DNA of 64,000 nucleotides, taken from positions 29,936 to 93,935 of the forward strand of contig WAIB01000006.1 in assembly GCA_009873655.1 (NCBI GenBank), in the 5' to 3' direction. Numbering within the stretch: position 1 is the first letter of the stretch; each line of letters begins with the position of its first letter. The position numbers and the translations under genes are program-made. This document shows positions 45,147-54,635 of this stretch, piece after piece. The notes under the pieces were generated by a model. That model was not told where the DNA came from. It made no database searches and saw only the letters and a program-made list of their open reading frames with translations. Source of the stretch: Nitrospinota bacterium. GTDB lineage: Bacteria > Nitrospinota > Nitrospinia > Nitrospinales > VA-1.

Positions 45147-45659
45147 ATGGCTCTAAGACCTATAAAAAATTGTTTCGATCCCGTCTTAAGAAAACAATGC
45201 GAGATCGTTAAAAATATTGACGGAGAATTGATCACCCTGTCCGATGACATGATCGAAACCACACTCGCGGCCCCGGGGGTTGGCCTGGCTGCGAACCAGA
45301 TAGGGATCCCCAAAAGAATTTTTGTCGTCAATATGGGAGTGGATACAGACAAGGACAATTTAGTCACCCTGATCAATCCTGAAATCACGGCAATGGAAGG
45401 CAGCGAACTGGGTGAAGAAGGTTGCCTCAGTATTCCAGACGTGGTTGCGGAAGTGAAACGGGCGACCCAGGTTGAAATAAAAGCCGTTGATCTGAATGGC
45501 AAAGATGTTCGATATGAAGCCAGCGGTTTTCTGGCCAGAGCCCTTCAGCATGAAATGGATCATTTAAACGGCATTCTATTCTGGGACAGCCTGGGGAAAA
45601 TAAAGCGGGACATTCTAAAAAGAAAATTTAAAAAGAAATTAAAAGAGCAGGATGAATGA
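45147..45659 (+). CDS. def: peptide deformylase
   Basis: 170 residues. The three deformylase motifs are complete: GVGLAANQIG (motif 1), EEGCLSIP (motif 2, zinc cysteine) and HEMDHLNG (motif 3). It removes the N-formyl group from new proteins. It precedes fmt with an ATGA overlap, the classic def-fmt operon. Confidence 0.97.
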   Translation: MALRPIKNCFDPVLRKQCEIVKNIDGELITLSDDMIETTLAAPGVGLAANQIGIPKRIFVVNMGVDTDKDNLVTLINPEITAMEGSELGEEGCLSIPDVVAEVKRATQVEIKAVDLNGKDVRYEASGFLARALQHEMDHLNGILFWDSLGKIKRDILKRKFKKKLKEQDE

Positions 45660-46585
45660 AGATAGTGTTTATGGGAACCCCCGAGTTCGCCCTTGCTACA
45701 TTAAAAAAAATCCATAGCTCTTCCCACTCAATATTATCCGTGGTAACCCAGCCTGACCGGCCCAAAGGCCGGGGACAAAAACAGGTCGCCTCCCCCATTA
45801 AAATTTTTGCAGTTGAAAAAAATATTCCCGTGCTGCAACCAGAAACGGTCAACACGGAAGAATTTATTGATTGCCTTTTAAAAAGCCGACCCGATTTCAT
45901 TATCGTGGTTGCTTTTGGGCAGATACTTGGCGAAGCATTTCTAAAAATCCCCAAACAGTTTTGCATCAATTTACACTCTTCCCTGTTACCCAAGTACCGG
46001 GGAGCAGCCCCTATAAACCGAGCCATTCTTAATGGAGATACTGTTTCCGGGGTTACTACAATGATTATGGATAAAGGAATGGATACAGGGGACATTTTGT
46101 TGACCAAAGAAATTCCTGTCGAATTAAATGATGATGCAAAATCCCTTCATGATAAACTTGCGGAGCAAGGTGCGGAACTGGTTCTGGAGACCCTTTCGCG
46201 CCTGGAAAAAAATGATCTTTTGCCGGTACCTCAGAATTCCGATTTGGCCAGTTATGCCCCAAAATTAAAAAAAGAAGAAAGTCTTGTTGACTGGGAACGG
46301 GATGCTAAAAGCATATTTAATAAAATCAGAGGTCTGACTCCCTGGCCGGGAACACATACTTTGTATAACGGGAAAAGACTCGGTATCTTAAAGGGCGAAG
46401 TCCTTTCAGGCGACCCTGCCGATCGCCCCGGCTATGTTGAGCGGATCACCGACTCAGGCATTGAAGTTGGCACAGGGGAGAAACGATTAAAAATCACAGA
46501 ACTCAAACCTGAAGGTAAAAAATCGATGTCGGTAAAAAGTTTTCTTTCAGGTTATAAAATAAATCGTGGCGACAAATTGGGATAA
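45656..46585 (+). CDS. fmt: methionyl-tRNA formyltransferase
   Basis: 309 residues. KIVFMGTPEFALATLKKI at the start, SSLLPKYRGAAPINRAIL with the folate-binding core, TTMIMDKGMDTGDIL, and a C-terminal domain (NKIRGLTPWPGTHTLYNG). It formylates initiator Met-tRNA and starts by ATGA overlap with def, so the formyl cycle genes are translationally coupled. Confidence 0.97.
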   Translation: MKIVFMGTPEFALATLKKIHSSSHSILSVVTQPDRPKGRGQKQVASPIKIFAVEKNIPVLQPETVNTEEFIDCLLKSRPDFIIVVAFGQILGEAFLKIPKQFCINLHSSLLPKYRGAAPINRAILNGDTVSGVTTMIMDKGMDTGDILLTKEIPVELNDDAKSLHDKLAEQGAELVLETLSRLEKNDLLPVPQNSDLASYAPKLKKEESLVDWERDAKSIFNKIRGLTPWPGTHTLYNGKRLGILKGEVLSGDPADRPGYVERITDSGIEVGTGEKRLKITELKPEGKKSMSVKSFLSGYKINRGDKLG

Positions 46586-46617
46586 AAATTTACCATTTGT
46601 AATTTAAAGAGGTGAAG

Positions 46618-47556
46618 ATGCCAAGAACTTTGGTAACAGGAGGAGCAGGATTTTTAGGATCGCATTTATGCGAATACTTGCTGGACAAAGGACATGAAGT
46701 AATCTGCATGGATAACCTGATCACAGGATCAAAGCAGAATATTTCTGATATAAAAAGCGGTGACTTTCATTTCATCAACCATAACGTGTCAGAGTTTATT
46801 AAACTGGATGGGGACCTGGACTACATCCTCCATTTCGCTTCTCCGGCAAGTCCTATCGATTATCTTGAGTTACCCATTCAGACATTAAAGGTAGGGGCAT
46901 TGGGAACCCATAACGCATTGGGACTTGCAAAAGCAAAAAATGCTGTATTCCTTTTAGCCTCCACTTCAGAAGTTTATGGAGATCCCCTGGTTCATCCCCA
47001 ACCCGAAGATTATTGGGGAAACGTGAACCCGATTGGTCCACGAGGCGTATATGATGAAGCAAAAAGATTCGCGGAAGCCATTACCATGGCCTACCACCGG
47101 ACACATGGAGTTGACACCAAGATCGTTCGTATATTTAACACCTATGGCCCAAGAATGCGCATCAAGGATGGCCGTGCGATACCCAATTTTTTAAAACAAG
47201 CGTTAACCGGCGAAGACCTGACCGTATATGGCAATGGCACACAAACACGGAGCTTTTGTTATGTTTCGGATCTTATAGAAGGCATTTATCGCCTGCTGAT
47301 GTCAGACAAACACGAACCTGTAAACATTGGCAATCCAAACGAAATGACGATTCAACAAATGGCAGATAAAATTTTGCAAGCAACACAGAGCAAGAGTAAA
47401 ATTGTAAAGGTTCCCCTACCGGAGGATGACCCCAAAACCCGTCAACCCAATATTTCACTTGCAAAACAAATACTCGACTGGGAACCTAAAGTAAGTCTGG
47501 ATGAAGGGTTGGAGTCTACAATTAAATACTTTAAAGAACAGCTCAGTTCTTCCTGA
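46618..47556 (+). CDS. UDP-glucuronate decarboxylase (UDP-xylose synthase type)
   Basis: 312 residues from ATG 46618, with GAGG five bases before; a GTG two codons earlier overlaps the site. SDR epimerase features: [45 protein letters not shown] (YxxxK), [22 protein letters not shown], and [17 protein letters not shown]. These are the hallmarks of Uxs/GDP- or UDP-sugar decarboxylases; UDP-xylose from UDP-glucuronate is the best call. It feeds surface glycan synthesis. Confidence 0.85.
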   Translation: MPRTLVTGGAGFLGSHLCEYLLDKGHEVICMDNLITGSKQNISDIKSGDFHFINHNVSEFIKLDGDLDYILHFASPASPIDYLELPIQTLKVGALGTHNALGLAKAKNAVFLLASTSEVYGDPLVHPQPEDYWGNVNPIGPRGVYDEAKRFAEAITMAYHRTHGVDTKIVRIFNTYGPRMRIKDGRAIPNFLKQALTGEDLTVYGNGTQTRSFCYVSDLIEGIYRLLMSDKHEPVNIGNPNEMTIQQMADKILQATQSKSKIVKVPLPEDDPKTRQPNISLAKQILDWEPKVSLDEGLESTIKYFKEQLSSS

Positions 47557-47562
47557 AATGGC

Positions 47563-48261
47563 ATGTCAGGAAATAACTCAGCTTCAATCAAACACTGGCC
47601 GGAAGATGAACGCCCCCGGGAGCGGCTCATAAAATATGGAAGTCGAAGCATGTCCGATGCCCAATTGCTTGGCATACTGATTGGGTCCGGTGACCGCCGA
47701 GCCAAAAAAAATGCGGTGGATTTGAGCCGGGACCTGATAAAAAAATTCGGGACCCTGGAAAATATAGACCAGGCCTCAATCACTGAGATTTGTGAGGTAA
47801 AGGGGATTGGCACAGCAAAAGCGACACAAATAAAAGCAGCCCTCGAAGTTGGAAAGAGATTGGCGGCAAAAACTTCTGAAAAAAAAATTAAGATGAAATC
47901 CAGTCGGGATTTTTTCGAATATTTTTCGCCATTCTTGAAAAATTTAAAAAAGGAAATCGTAAAGATTGCGCTTCTTGACCTCAAACTCCAGTTTATTAAA
48001 GAAATAACCATTTCCGAAGGTAGCTTGAATGCCAGTATCGTCCATCCCCGAGAGGTCATGATTCCCGCCATAAAGGAATCGGCCGCGTCTTTTGCTCTAA
48101 TTCACAATCACCCCAGTGGCGACCCGACTCCAAGCCAAAAGGATTTAGAAATCACCCACAGGCTCATCCAGGCAGGAAAAATAATTGGAATAAATATGGT
48201 GGACCATATTATCATCGGAGGAAACAGTTTTTTCAGTTTTGCCGACGAAGGACTATTGTAA
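47563..48261 (+). CDS. radC: DNA repair-associated protein RadC (JAB1/MPN domain)
   Basis: 232 residues. N-terminal helix-hairpin-helix (ERLIKYGSRSMSDAQLLGILIGSG, EVKGIGTAKA) and C-terminal RadC domain with the JAMM metal motif IHNHPSGDPTPSQKDL and VDHIIIGG. The family's exact role remains unclear. Start ATG 47563 lies 6 bases after the uxs stop. It is part of the same co-directional block. Confidence 0.94.
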   Translation: MSGNNSASIKHWPEDERPRERLIKYGSRSMSDAQLLGILIGSGDRRAKKNAVDLSRDLIKKFGTLENIDQASITEICEVKGIGTAKATQIKAALEVGKRLAAKTSEKKIKMKSSRDFFEYFSPFLKNLKKEIVKIALLDLKLQFIKEITISEGSLNASIVHPREVMIPAIKESAASFALIHNHPSGDPTPSQKDLEITHRLIQAGKIIGINMVDHIIIGGNSFFSFADEGLL

Positions 48262-48295
48262 GAATATTAACCTATTTTGACTCAAAAAAAATAAC

Positions 48296-48856
48296 ATGGA
48301 ACGTGTAAAAAATTTCCTAAATACAAGCGCTGATTTAAAAAAAACGGTCGCAGAAACTCTTTCCGCAGAAATTTTTGAAGCGGCACAGCAAATTAAAAAC
48401 CGCCTGGAGATAGGAGGCAAGTTATTGTTAATGGGTAATGGAGGTAGCGCAGGAGATGCCCAGCATATTGCCGCAGAACTGATAGGCCGCTTTAAAAAAG
48501 AAAGAAAGGCCATGCCCGCGCTCGCCTTAACGGTGGACACCTCTTCCTTAACCGCACTTGGAAATGATTATGGCTTCGAAACAATTTTTGAAAGACAGGT
48601 GGAAGCCCTTGCCGACAAAAATGATGCGATCATTGGAATCAGCACCAGCGGAAACTCTGAAAATGTAGTTCGGGCAATCAATAAGGCCAATTCAATGGGC
48701 GCTTTTACAATTGGACTTCTTGGCAACGATGGAGGAAAATTAAAAGACGCGGTAAACCTCCCTGTCGTTATTCCATCAAACGATACGGCTCGAATTCAGG
48801 AAGTTCATATTACTATCGGCCATATCATCTGTGAAATTTTAGAAGAAGACTATTAA
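48296..48856 (+). CDS. gmhA: sedoheptulose-7-phosphate isomerase
   Basis: 186 residues. SIS-domain enzyme: LLMGNGGSAGDAQHIAAEL, DYGFETIFERQVEAL, AIIGISTSGNSENVV and IQEVHITIGHIICEIL. It makes D-glycero-D-manno-heptose 7-phosphate, the first step of ADP-heptose synthesis for LPS core. The start codon of hldE follows directly after its stop. Confidence 0.96.
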   Translation: MERVKNFLNTSADLKKTVAETLSAEIFEAAQQIKNRLEIGGKLLLMGNGGSAGDAQHIAAELIGRFKKERKAMPALALTVDTSSLTALGNDYGFETIFERQVEALADKNDAIIGISTSGNSENVVRAINKANSMGAFTIGLLGNDGGKLKDAVNLPVVIPSNDTARIQEVHITIGHIICEILEEDY

Positions 48857-50344
48857 ATGAAAGAACGATTCAAATTTTTCTTTGACCAAAAAGAACGGCC
48901 CAAGATTCTGGTTGTCGGCGATCTTATTCTCGATGAATATATATGGGGTGGAATCAACCGGATATCTCCAGAGGCCCCTGTTCCTATCCTTGAAACCCGT
49001 TCGGAAACGCTTGCCCTGGGGGGCGCCGCAAATGTCGCCAACAATCTGGTCGCACTGGGATGCGAGGTTCATTTGTGTGGTGCCATCGGCCAGGATGAAA
49101 AAGGCGACAAGCTTTTACAGACCATCCATAACCGTTCCATTCAGACTGAGGGAATATTCCGTTTTGTACATCGCCCCACCACTTCCAAAATTCGGATAAT
49201 CGCGCACAACCAGCAGGTTCTTAGAATCGACAAGGAAGATAACCGGCCCATTACGGAAGAGACCGAAAAAAAACTCATTCAATATATTAACGCGACCCTG
49301 CCCGGAATGGATGGGGCTGTCTGCTCTGATTATCAAAAAGGGATTCTTACTGAAAAGGTCATTCATGCAATTATGCACCGGGCGAAGAAAGCTAAAAAGT
49401 CTGTCATTGTTGATCCGAAAAGTTCTGACTTTTCACTTTATAAAGATGCAACTGTCATTACCCCAAATTTGAAAGAAGTTGCCCGGTCCGCCCCGATAAA
49501 AATAACTGACAAAGAAGGCCTCAACCGTGCCGCAGAATACCTTTTAAACCTTACTCGTTCAAAGGCCATTCTCATAACTCAAGGAAAAGATGGTATGACG
49601 CTTTTCCAAAACAAGGAGAAGCCTGTTTCCATACCAACCGTGGCAAAAGAAGTTTACGATGTTACCGGGGCAGGCGATACCGTGATAAGTGTGTTTAGTA
49701 TGGCCGTATTTTTTGGATTTGATTTCAAGGAAGCCGCATGGCTTTCCAATATGGCAGCAAGCATCGTGGTAGGAAAAGTGGGAACGGCTGTGGTCACGCT
49801 TGATGAAATCAATGAATTTCTCCAGGAAGAAATGCTTCGGACTTCTCACACGGTTCTGGAACTTGATGAATTGAAAAAGATCGTGGGTCTTGCAAAAAGC
49901 ACTGAAAAAAAGGTTGTGTTTACCAATGGCTGTTTCGACATCATACACGGAGGCCATATCGAATTTTTGCAGAAGGCCAAATCATTAGGGGATATTTTAG
50001 TGGTAGGGCTTAACACCGATCAATCGGTAAGAAATTTAAAGGGCGAGGGAAGGCCCATTAAAACAGAAAGAGAACGCGCCAATATTCTTTCAGCGCTGAA
50101 GTTTATTGATTACATCACACTTTTCAATGAAGACACCCCTGAAAAGCTGATTCGGGAAATCAGGCCGGATATCCTCGTCAAGGGGGACGATTATAAAATT
50201 GATGAAGTGGTGGGACGCGAAATCGTTGAAGGCTACGGAGCCCATGTAGAGCTTATCCCGATAGTAAAAGGCCACTCTACGACCATGACTCTTGAAAAAA
50301 TTATTGCAAACCATCGCTCTTCAGATGAAAGCAATGGAGAATAG
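48857..50344 (+). CDS. hldE: bifunctional heptose kinase / adenylyltransferase
   Basis: 495 residues, normal for the fused enzyme. The N-terminal ribokinase part has ILVVGDLILDEYIWGGINRI, LALGGAANVANNLVALG and the C-terminal anion hole DVTGAGDTVISVF; the C-terminal nucleotidyltransferase (from about 345) has VFTNGCFDIIHGGHIEFL and VGLNTDQSVRNLKGEGRP. It carries out two steps of ADP-heptose synthesis. It starts with no gap after gmhA. The required phosphatase GmhB is not in the window. Confidence 0.97.
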   Translation: MKERFKFFFDQKERPKILVVGDLILDEYIWGGINRISPEAPVPILETRSETLALGGAANVANNLVALGCEVHLCGAIGQDEKGDKLLQTIHNRSIQTEGIFRFVHRPTTSKIRIIAHNQQVLRIDKEDNRPITEETEKKLIQYINATLPGMDGAVCSDYQKGILTEKVIHAIMHRAKKAKKSVIVDPKSSDFSLYKDATVITPNLKEVARSAPIKITDKEGLNRAAEYLLNLTRSKAILITQGKDGMTLFQNKEKPVSIPTVAKEVYDVTGAGDTVISVFSMAVFFGFDFKEAAWLSNMAASIVVGKVGTAVVTLDEINEFLQEEMLRTSHTVLELDELKKIVGLAKSTEKKVVFTNGCFDIIHGGHIEFLQKAKSLGDILVVGLNTDQSVRNLKGEGRPIKTERERANILSALKFIDYITLFNEDTPEKLIREIRPDILVKGDDYKIDEVVGREIVEGYGAHVELIPIVKGHSTTMTLEKIIANHRSSDESNGE

Positions 50345-50369
50345 GGGAATGGATGGATCTTTCCCTATT

Positions 50370-51344
50370 TTAAACCGCACCTAAATGCCTGCCAGGAACA
50401 AGGTACTGCTCAACATAGTCTGCAACACCCTCTTCCAAAGACATTACCGTTTCAGTAAAACCGGCTTTTTGAATTTTTTCCGTCTCCGAACAAGTGTGGT
50501 ATTGATACTGATCCTTAATTTCTTCAGGCATATCAATATATTCAATATTTTCCTGTTTATTCATCGCGGCAAACAGGGCCCTTGCCAAATCATTCCAGTT
50601 TCTTGCCTTTCCTGAACCCACATTAAAAATTCCCCCCATTCCCTGCTGCTCTAAAAACAATAACGTCATAGCCACCGCATCTTTGATGTATAAAAAATCC
50701 CTTTCCTGATTGCCGTCCTCATATTCGGCTTTATAGGACTTAAACAACCGAATTTTTCCCGTATCCCGAATCTGAATGAATCCTTTCCGGACCATACTTT
50801 GCATTTCCTGCTTATGATATTCATTGGGACCGTAAACATTGAAATATTTCAAGCCTACAATTTTGTCCAACACCCCCTGGGCTTGCGCCCACAAATCAAA
50901 TTTTTGTTTGCTGTCTCCATACAGATTCAGAGGCTGGAATAATTTCAACCGGGATTCGTCATCCGAGTAACCGTTTTCCCCCGCACCGTAGGTTGCCGCA
51001 CTGGAGGCATAGATAAATCGAATATCCCTATCAAGACAGAAGCTTGCCAAATGCCGGGTATACTCGAAATTATTTTTATTTAAAAATGCTTCGTTGGTCT
51101 CCGTTGTCGAGGAGCAGGCCCCCATATGAAGGATCGCATCACAATGGGGAAGGTTATTTTCCAGAATATCATTGAGGAAATCATCTTTGTCGATCAGTTT
51201 ATCGAATAAAAGCGGGTTCAAATTCTCCTGCTTTTGAGGATGATCTATTTGATCAACCACCCAAATCTGTTTTACACCCTTTTTATTCAATCCATGAACC
51301 AGGGCACTTCCAATAAAACCTGCTCCGCCAGTTACCACAATCAT
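50370..51344 (-). CDS. hldD: ADP-L-glycero-D-manno-heptose 6-epimerase
   Basis: 324 residues. MIVVTGGAGFIGSALVHGL (NADP-binding), SSAATYGAGENGYSDDE, LYGDSKQKFD, YFNVYGPNEYHK and GIFNVGSGKARNWNDLA are all diagnostic. It makes the L-glycero form of ADP-heptose. It is on the opposite strand to gmhA-hldE, convergent, with 25 bases between stops. A GT39 gene overlaps its start by 4 bases. Confidence 0.97.
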   Translation of the reverse strand: MIVVTGGAGFIGSALVHGLNKKGVKQIWVVDQIDHPQKQENLNPLLFDKLIDKDDFLNDILENNLPHCDAILHMGACSSTTETNEAFLNKNNFEYTRHLASFCLDRDIRFIYASSAATYGAGENGYSDDESRLKLFQPLNLYGDSKQKFDLWAQAQGVLDKIVGLKYFNVYGPNEYHKQEMQSMVRKGFIQIRDTGKIRLFKSYKAEYEDGNQERDFLYIKDAVAMTLLFLEQQGMGGIFNVGSGKARNWNDLARALFAAMNKQENIEYIDMPEEIKDQYQYHTCSETEKIQKAGFTETVMSLEEGVADYVEQYLVPGRHLGAV

Positions 51345-53365
51345 GTTTTTGATTCTCCGGGGTTCACCGCACCTTCAGGCATCGATATTTCATAACTCAA
51401 AAAATCTTTTATCATACCCGCCTTATTCTTTTTAAAAAAATGAACATCCAGAACCGAAACAGCACTTGAACCTGAAGACAATGAAATTGCCGGGTTCCAG
51501 GTCCGGTTAAAAATGCTGGTTCCATAAGGATGATCCATGGTCCACCCATTAATTCTCCAAGCAGGATTATACTTTATTTGCTTATCAAGCATATTCCCTT
51601 CTAAAACTTCAGCTGAAAAATCCAAATCACTTCCTGAAATATTCATAAGATTCAACACCAGGCTATCCGAAGCATTAAGCTGCTTTTTCTTTACAGCAAC
51701 CAGGAACGTATCGACGAATTTTATTCTGGGCTCTGTATCCCATTGAAAAAATTTTTCTCCAATAACCCCTATCGTTTCCGGGTTGCCCTTCCAGGTTCCT
51801 CTTTTTTTTAACCATCCCGGTTTAACCTGATGAATTCCAAAGGGGCCGAACCGGTTAATTTCAATTAAGGCCTGTTGAGGAAGCCCAGGAAACCGGTTTA
51901 CGGCATTGTTGACCAGACCCGGATAACCTGACATATTGATATGCTTTCCATCCGTGCTTCTTATGAAAGACGAGACCTTATCTCTATAATATTCCAGGAA
52001 ATAAATCTTATCTATTTTTCCTTCTCTTAGAATATTCTCTGCCCGGCTGCGCATTTCATTCGCTCCATAAAGGTAGAACTCAACATGCAAATCATCCGGA
52101 ACAATAAATAAATCGTTTGAGTTTAGTGAATTCGTGAATTGCAGAACCTTTTTAAGCGGAATACGGTCTAAACGCTGGAGATAATTTTCCTGATAAGTAT
52201 TTAAAGATGCAATAACCAAAAAAACAAATGCGGTTATCCCTCCTGCTGATCCGGTTATTATTTTGTTCCTTGTTTTACCGAATTTTCCTTCAAGGTGGTT
52301 TTTAAGAAACCCGGTACAGGTAGAAATTCCGATTGCGACCAAAATAATGAAAAAGGGTTGCAGGTAGAAATAAGTCCTGGCATGAGGCATTCCCGGTATC
52401 AGCTCCAAAATAAATCCAAAGACCCCGGCTAAAATGGGGCCCAAAAGTATGGATAAAAGGAGGAACAGTTTTAAGGGACTTTGTTTCCACAATGCCCACC
52501 CCCCCGCAAAAGAAGAAAGCAGAAAAATAAATTTTATTGAATCAAATGGAGCCAACCAATGGAACATTACCTGTTTAAAAAAAGAATCAAATGGGGTTTT
52601 TGCAGCGTTGAATTTTGCCGATTCCAGCATTTCTGGAGAAATCCAGAAATAATATTGCAAATAAAAAATAACTAATCCCATCAGCAAGGATAAAAAGAGA
52701 ACAAGGAAATCCACAGTTTTGTTTATTGCTCCCAGGAAAATAAAAAGCCCGGATAAATATAAGGCCAGCGACAATTCAAAGAATAAAAAGGTAGGTAAGG
52801 TCCAGCTTCCAACGGTCCACATCAGTATCCAGCCGGAAAACCCCAGCAGTGCCTTTGGGAAACTGAAATCGTATCGAGTGGCATTTGGGTCTGCTTCCAG
52901 TCTGTTCCCCAATTTTAAAAAACAGATTTGGGCCAACAGCATTATTACGAGGTAGCCTCTTGCATTGGTTGAGAAAAAAATATGCCATTCACTCAGGGCC
53001 AGAAAAAAAGCGGTTATCACAGCCGCTTCTTTTCCAAACTCCTTCCCTGCCCGATAACCCAGAAGAACACTTAGAATTCCACAAAACAAGGTGGGAACTC
53101 GAAGAAGCCATTCATATAAACCGAAGTTTTTTAATAAAAAGCTTAAAATAATTGTCAGAAAAATATGGTTGTTTGGATATTGGTAATTCTGGAATATTTT
53201 TTCATAAGGCATTTGACTCCATAAAGAAACCATAGCTAGCTCATCACTTGCGAGCACAGCATCAATTCCAGGCAACCGGAAACAAATTGCCAGACCTAAT
53301 AAAAAATATATTTTTGAATCAAAAAAGGGGAGCCGATTTTTCAACCCAGGGTTGTTTTGAGTCAT
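51341..53365 (-). CDS. family 39-like membrane glycosyltransferase
   Basis: 674 residues from ATG 53365 (GTG 53380 would add five residues). About ten hydrophobic helices in the first 400 residues; early on there is PGIDAVLASDELAMVSLWS, the D-E loop typical of PMT/GT-C enzymes, then QYPNNHIFLTIILSFLL. The last 270 residues are a soluble, probably periplasmic domain. GT-C enzymes use lipid-phosphate sugars to decorate LPS, lipids or proteins. It ends in an ATGA overlap with hldD, so it belongs with LPS assembly. Confidence 0.8.
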   Translation of the reverse strand: MTQNNPGLKNRLPFFDSKIYFLLGLAICFRLPGIDAVLASDELAMVSLWSQMPYEKIFQNYQYPNNHIFLTIILSFLLKNFGLYEWLLRVPTLFCGILSVLLGYRAGKEFGKEAAVITAFFLALSEWHIFFSTNARGYLVIMLLAQICFLKLGNRLEADPNATRYDFSFPKALLGFSGWILMWTVGSWTLPTFLFFELSLALYLSGLFIFLGAINKTVDFLVLFLSLLMGLVIFYLQYYFWISPEMLESAKFNAAKTPFDSFFKQVMFHWLAPFDSIKFIFLLSSFAGGWALWKQSPLKLFLLLSILLGPILAGVFGFILELIPGMPHARTYFYLQPFFIILVAIGISTCTGFLKNHLEGKFGKTRNKIITGSAGGITAFVFLVIASLNTYQENYLQRLDRIPLKKVLQFTNSLNSNDLFIVPDDLHVEFYLYGANEMRSRAENILREGKIDKIYFLEYYRDKVSSFIRSTDGKHINMSGYPGLVNNAVNRFPGLPQQALIEINRFGPFGIHQVKPGWLKKRGTWKGNPETIGVIGEKFFQWDTEPRIKFVDTFLVAVKKKQLNASDSLVLNLMNISGSDLDFSAEVLEGNMLDKQIKYNPAWRINGWTMDHPYGTSIFNRTWNPAISLSSGSSAVSVLDVHFFKKNKAGMIKDFLSYEISMPEGAVNPGESKT

Positions 53366-53466
53366 TTTGAGAATCACCAACGAATTGAATTTTCCAGGTT
53401 TGCTTCCGCGCGGCCTTTCAACTTTAAGCCCGGGTTCCGGGCAATAAAGAAAATTTTAAACCACCC

Positions 53467-54609
53467 TCAACTTTTTGGTTTAATTTGCTCCCATTGGGAA
53501 TCGGGGTAAAGAGGAATCCATAATCTCCCGGAATTATTTTTAATTTGTTCTTCCAGTTTTGCAAGGCGATTTTCTGCCAGGGGATGGGTGGACAAATAAG
53601 AAAACAGTTTATTTGAATTTTCGGAAGAAGAATTTCCTGTTTTGATTTTCTGTTCTTTTAATTCTTCTTTTAACAGCTTTTTAAAAATAGTCAGCATTCC
53701 CTGGGGATTTATTTTGGCATCGAGCATCAGGTCCATACCCTTGGCATCCGCTTCAAACTCCATCTTTCTATTCAGTCCCAGGCTATTTAATTGTTCCGTC
53801 ATATTTAACATGCCATCCAAAACGACATTGGCATCCCCCATAACAAGAGCCAACAACATTTTTGACGCAAAATTTCTAAGAATTCCCCGGGTAGAATGTT
53901 TTAGGAAAATATGCTGGGCTTCATGCGCAAGCACCCCTGCCAACTCTTCTGGAGAATCGGCAACTCTCAGTAAACCCTCAAATATTATTATATTTCCACC
54001 GGGAAGGGCCAAAGCATTAATTTGTTTTGTCGGCAGAATATGTATTTTTAAATTATAAGGAGTATCTTCCGGCGCATTATGTTTTAACAGGCGGAGAATA
54101 TTCTGGAGCAAGGATATTATTTCCTCGTCAGGATTCTTATCTACTGGAAAAGCAGATAAAATTGCGTTACCCAGTGCTTCTTCCCATTCTACAGGAATTT
54201 CATCTACGAATTGATTTACCAAATAGTCCGGAAAAACTTTAAACGTGCCATATAAAAATATAACCAGGATCAAAATTCCCGAAAAAAATATTTTCCAGTT
54301 AAATGCGTTCCTGTTTTTGGTTCTGGAAAATTCTTCCGGTGCAATTTGGCTACAATTCTCATAGAAGTCCGGATCTTCCACGACAAGCGTCTCCAACCGT
54401 TTCCCTGCCGGGGTGTCTGACTCGTGCTCGATTTGAAAAGGAATTGTTTCGGCAGTCCAGCGAAGGTTTGAGTAAGGCCAATTCACAGCAGCCCCCCCTT
54501 GGACCGTGAGGGAAATATGTCGGGGGGTTAATTTGATTTGGACGGGATGCTTATTGGCACTTTGCCCATCAAACAAAGCACCGCTAAACTGCAGCTTTCG
54601 GGTTACCAT
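53467..54609 (-). CDS. M48 family metalloprotease with N-terminal beta-rich domain
   Basis: 380 residues. The first ~95 residues are beta-rich (LQFSGALFDGQSANKHPVQI, ISLTVQGGAAVNWPY). One transmembrane helix follows (KIFFSGILILVIFLYGTFKV). The protease domain has ALPGGNIIIFEGLL, HEAQH (about residues 227-231) and the third zinc ligand in MEFEADAKGMDLM. M48 members of this type act at the cell surface or periplasm. It is 26 bases downstream of the DUF898 gene on the same strand. Confidence 0.87.
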   Translation of the reverse strand: MVTRKLQFSGALFDGQSANKHPVQIKLTPRHISLTVQGGAAVNWPYSNLRWTAETIPFQIEHESDTPAGKRLETLVVEDPDFYENCSQIAPEEFSRTKNRNAFNWKIFFSGILILVIFLYGTFKVFPDYLVNQFVDEIPVEWEEALGNAILSAFPVDKNPDEEIISLLQNILRLLKHNAPEDTPYNLKIHILPTKQINALALPGGNIIIFEGLLRVADSPEELAGVLAHEAQHIFLKHSTRGILRNFASKMLLALVMGDANVVLDGMLNMTEQLNSLGLNRKMEFEADAKGMDLMLDAKINPQGMLTIFKKLLKEELKEQKIKTGNSSSENSNKLFSYLSTHPLAENRLAKLEEQIKNNSGRLWIPLYPDSQWEQIKPKS

Positions 54610-54635
54610 TCCCGCTCCTGCAAATTAAAGAAGAA

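Noticed and set aside
47442..48071. Minus-strand open frame of 209 codons opposite radC
   Set aside because: RadC motifs are intact on the plus strand; the antisense frame has no support.
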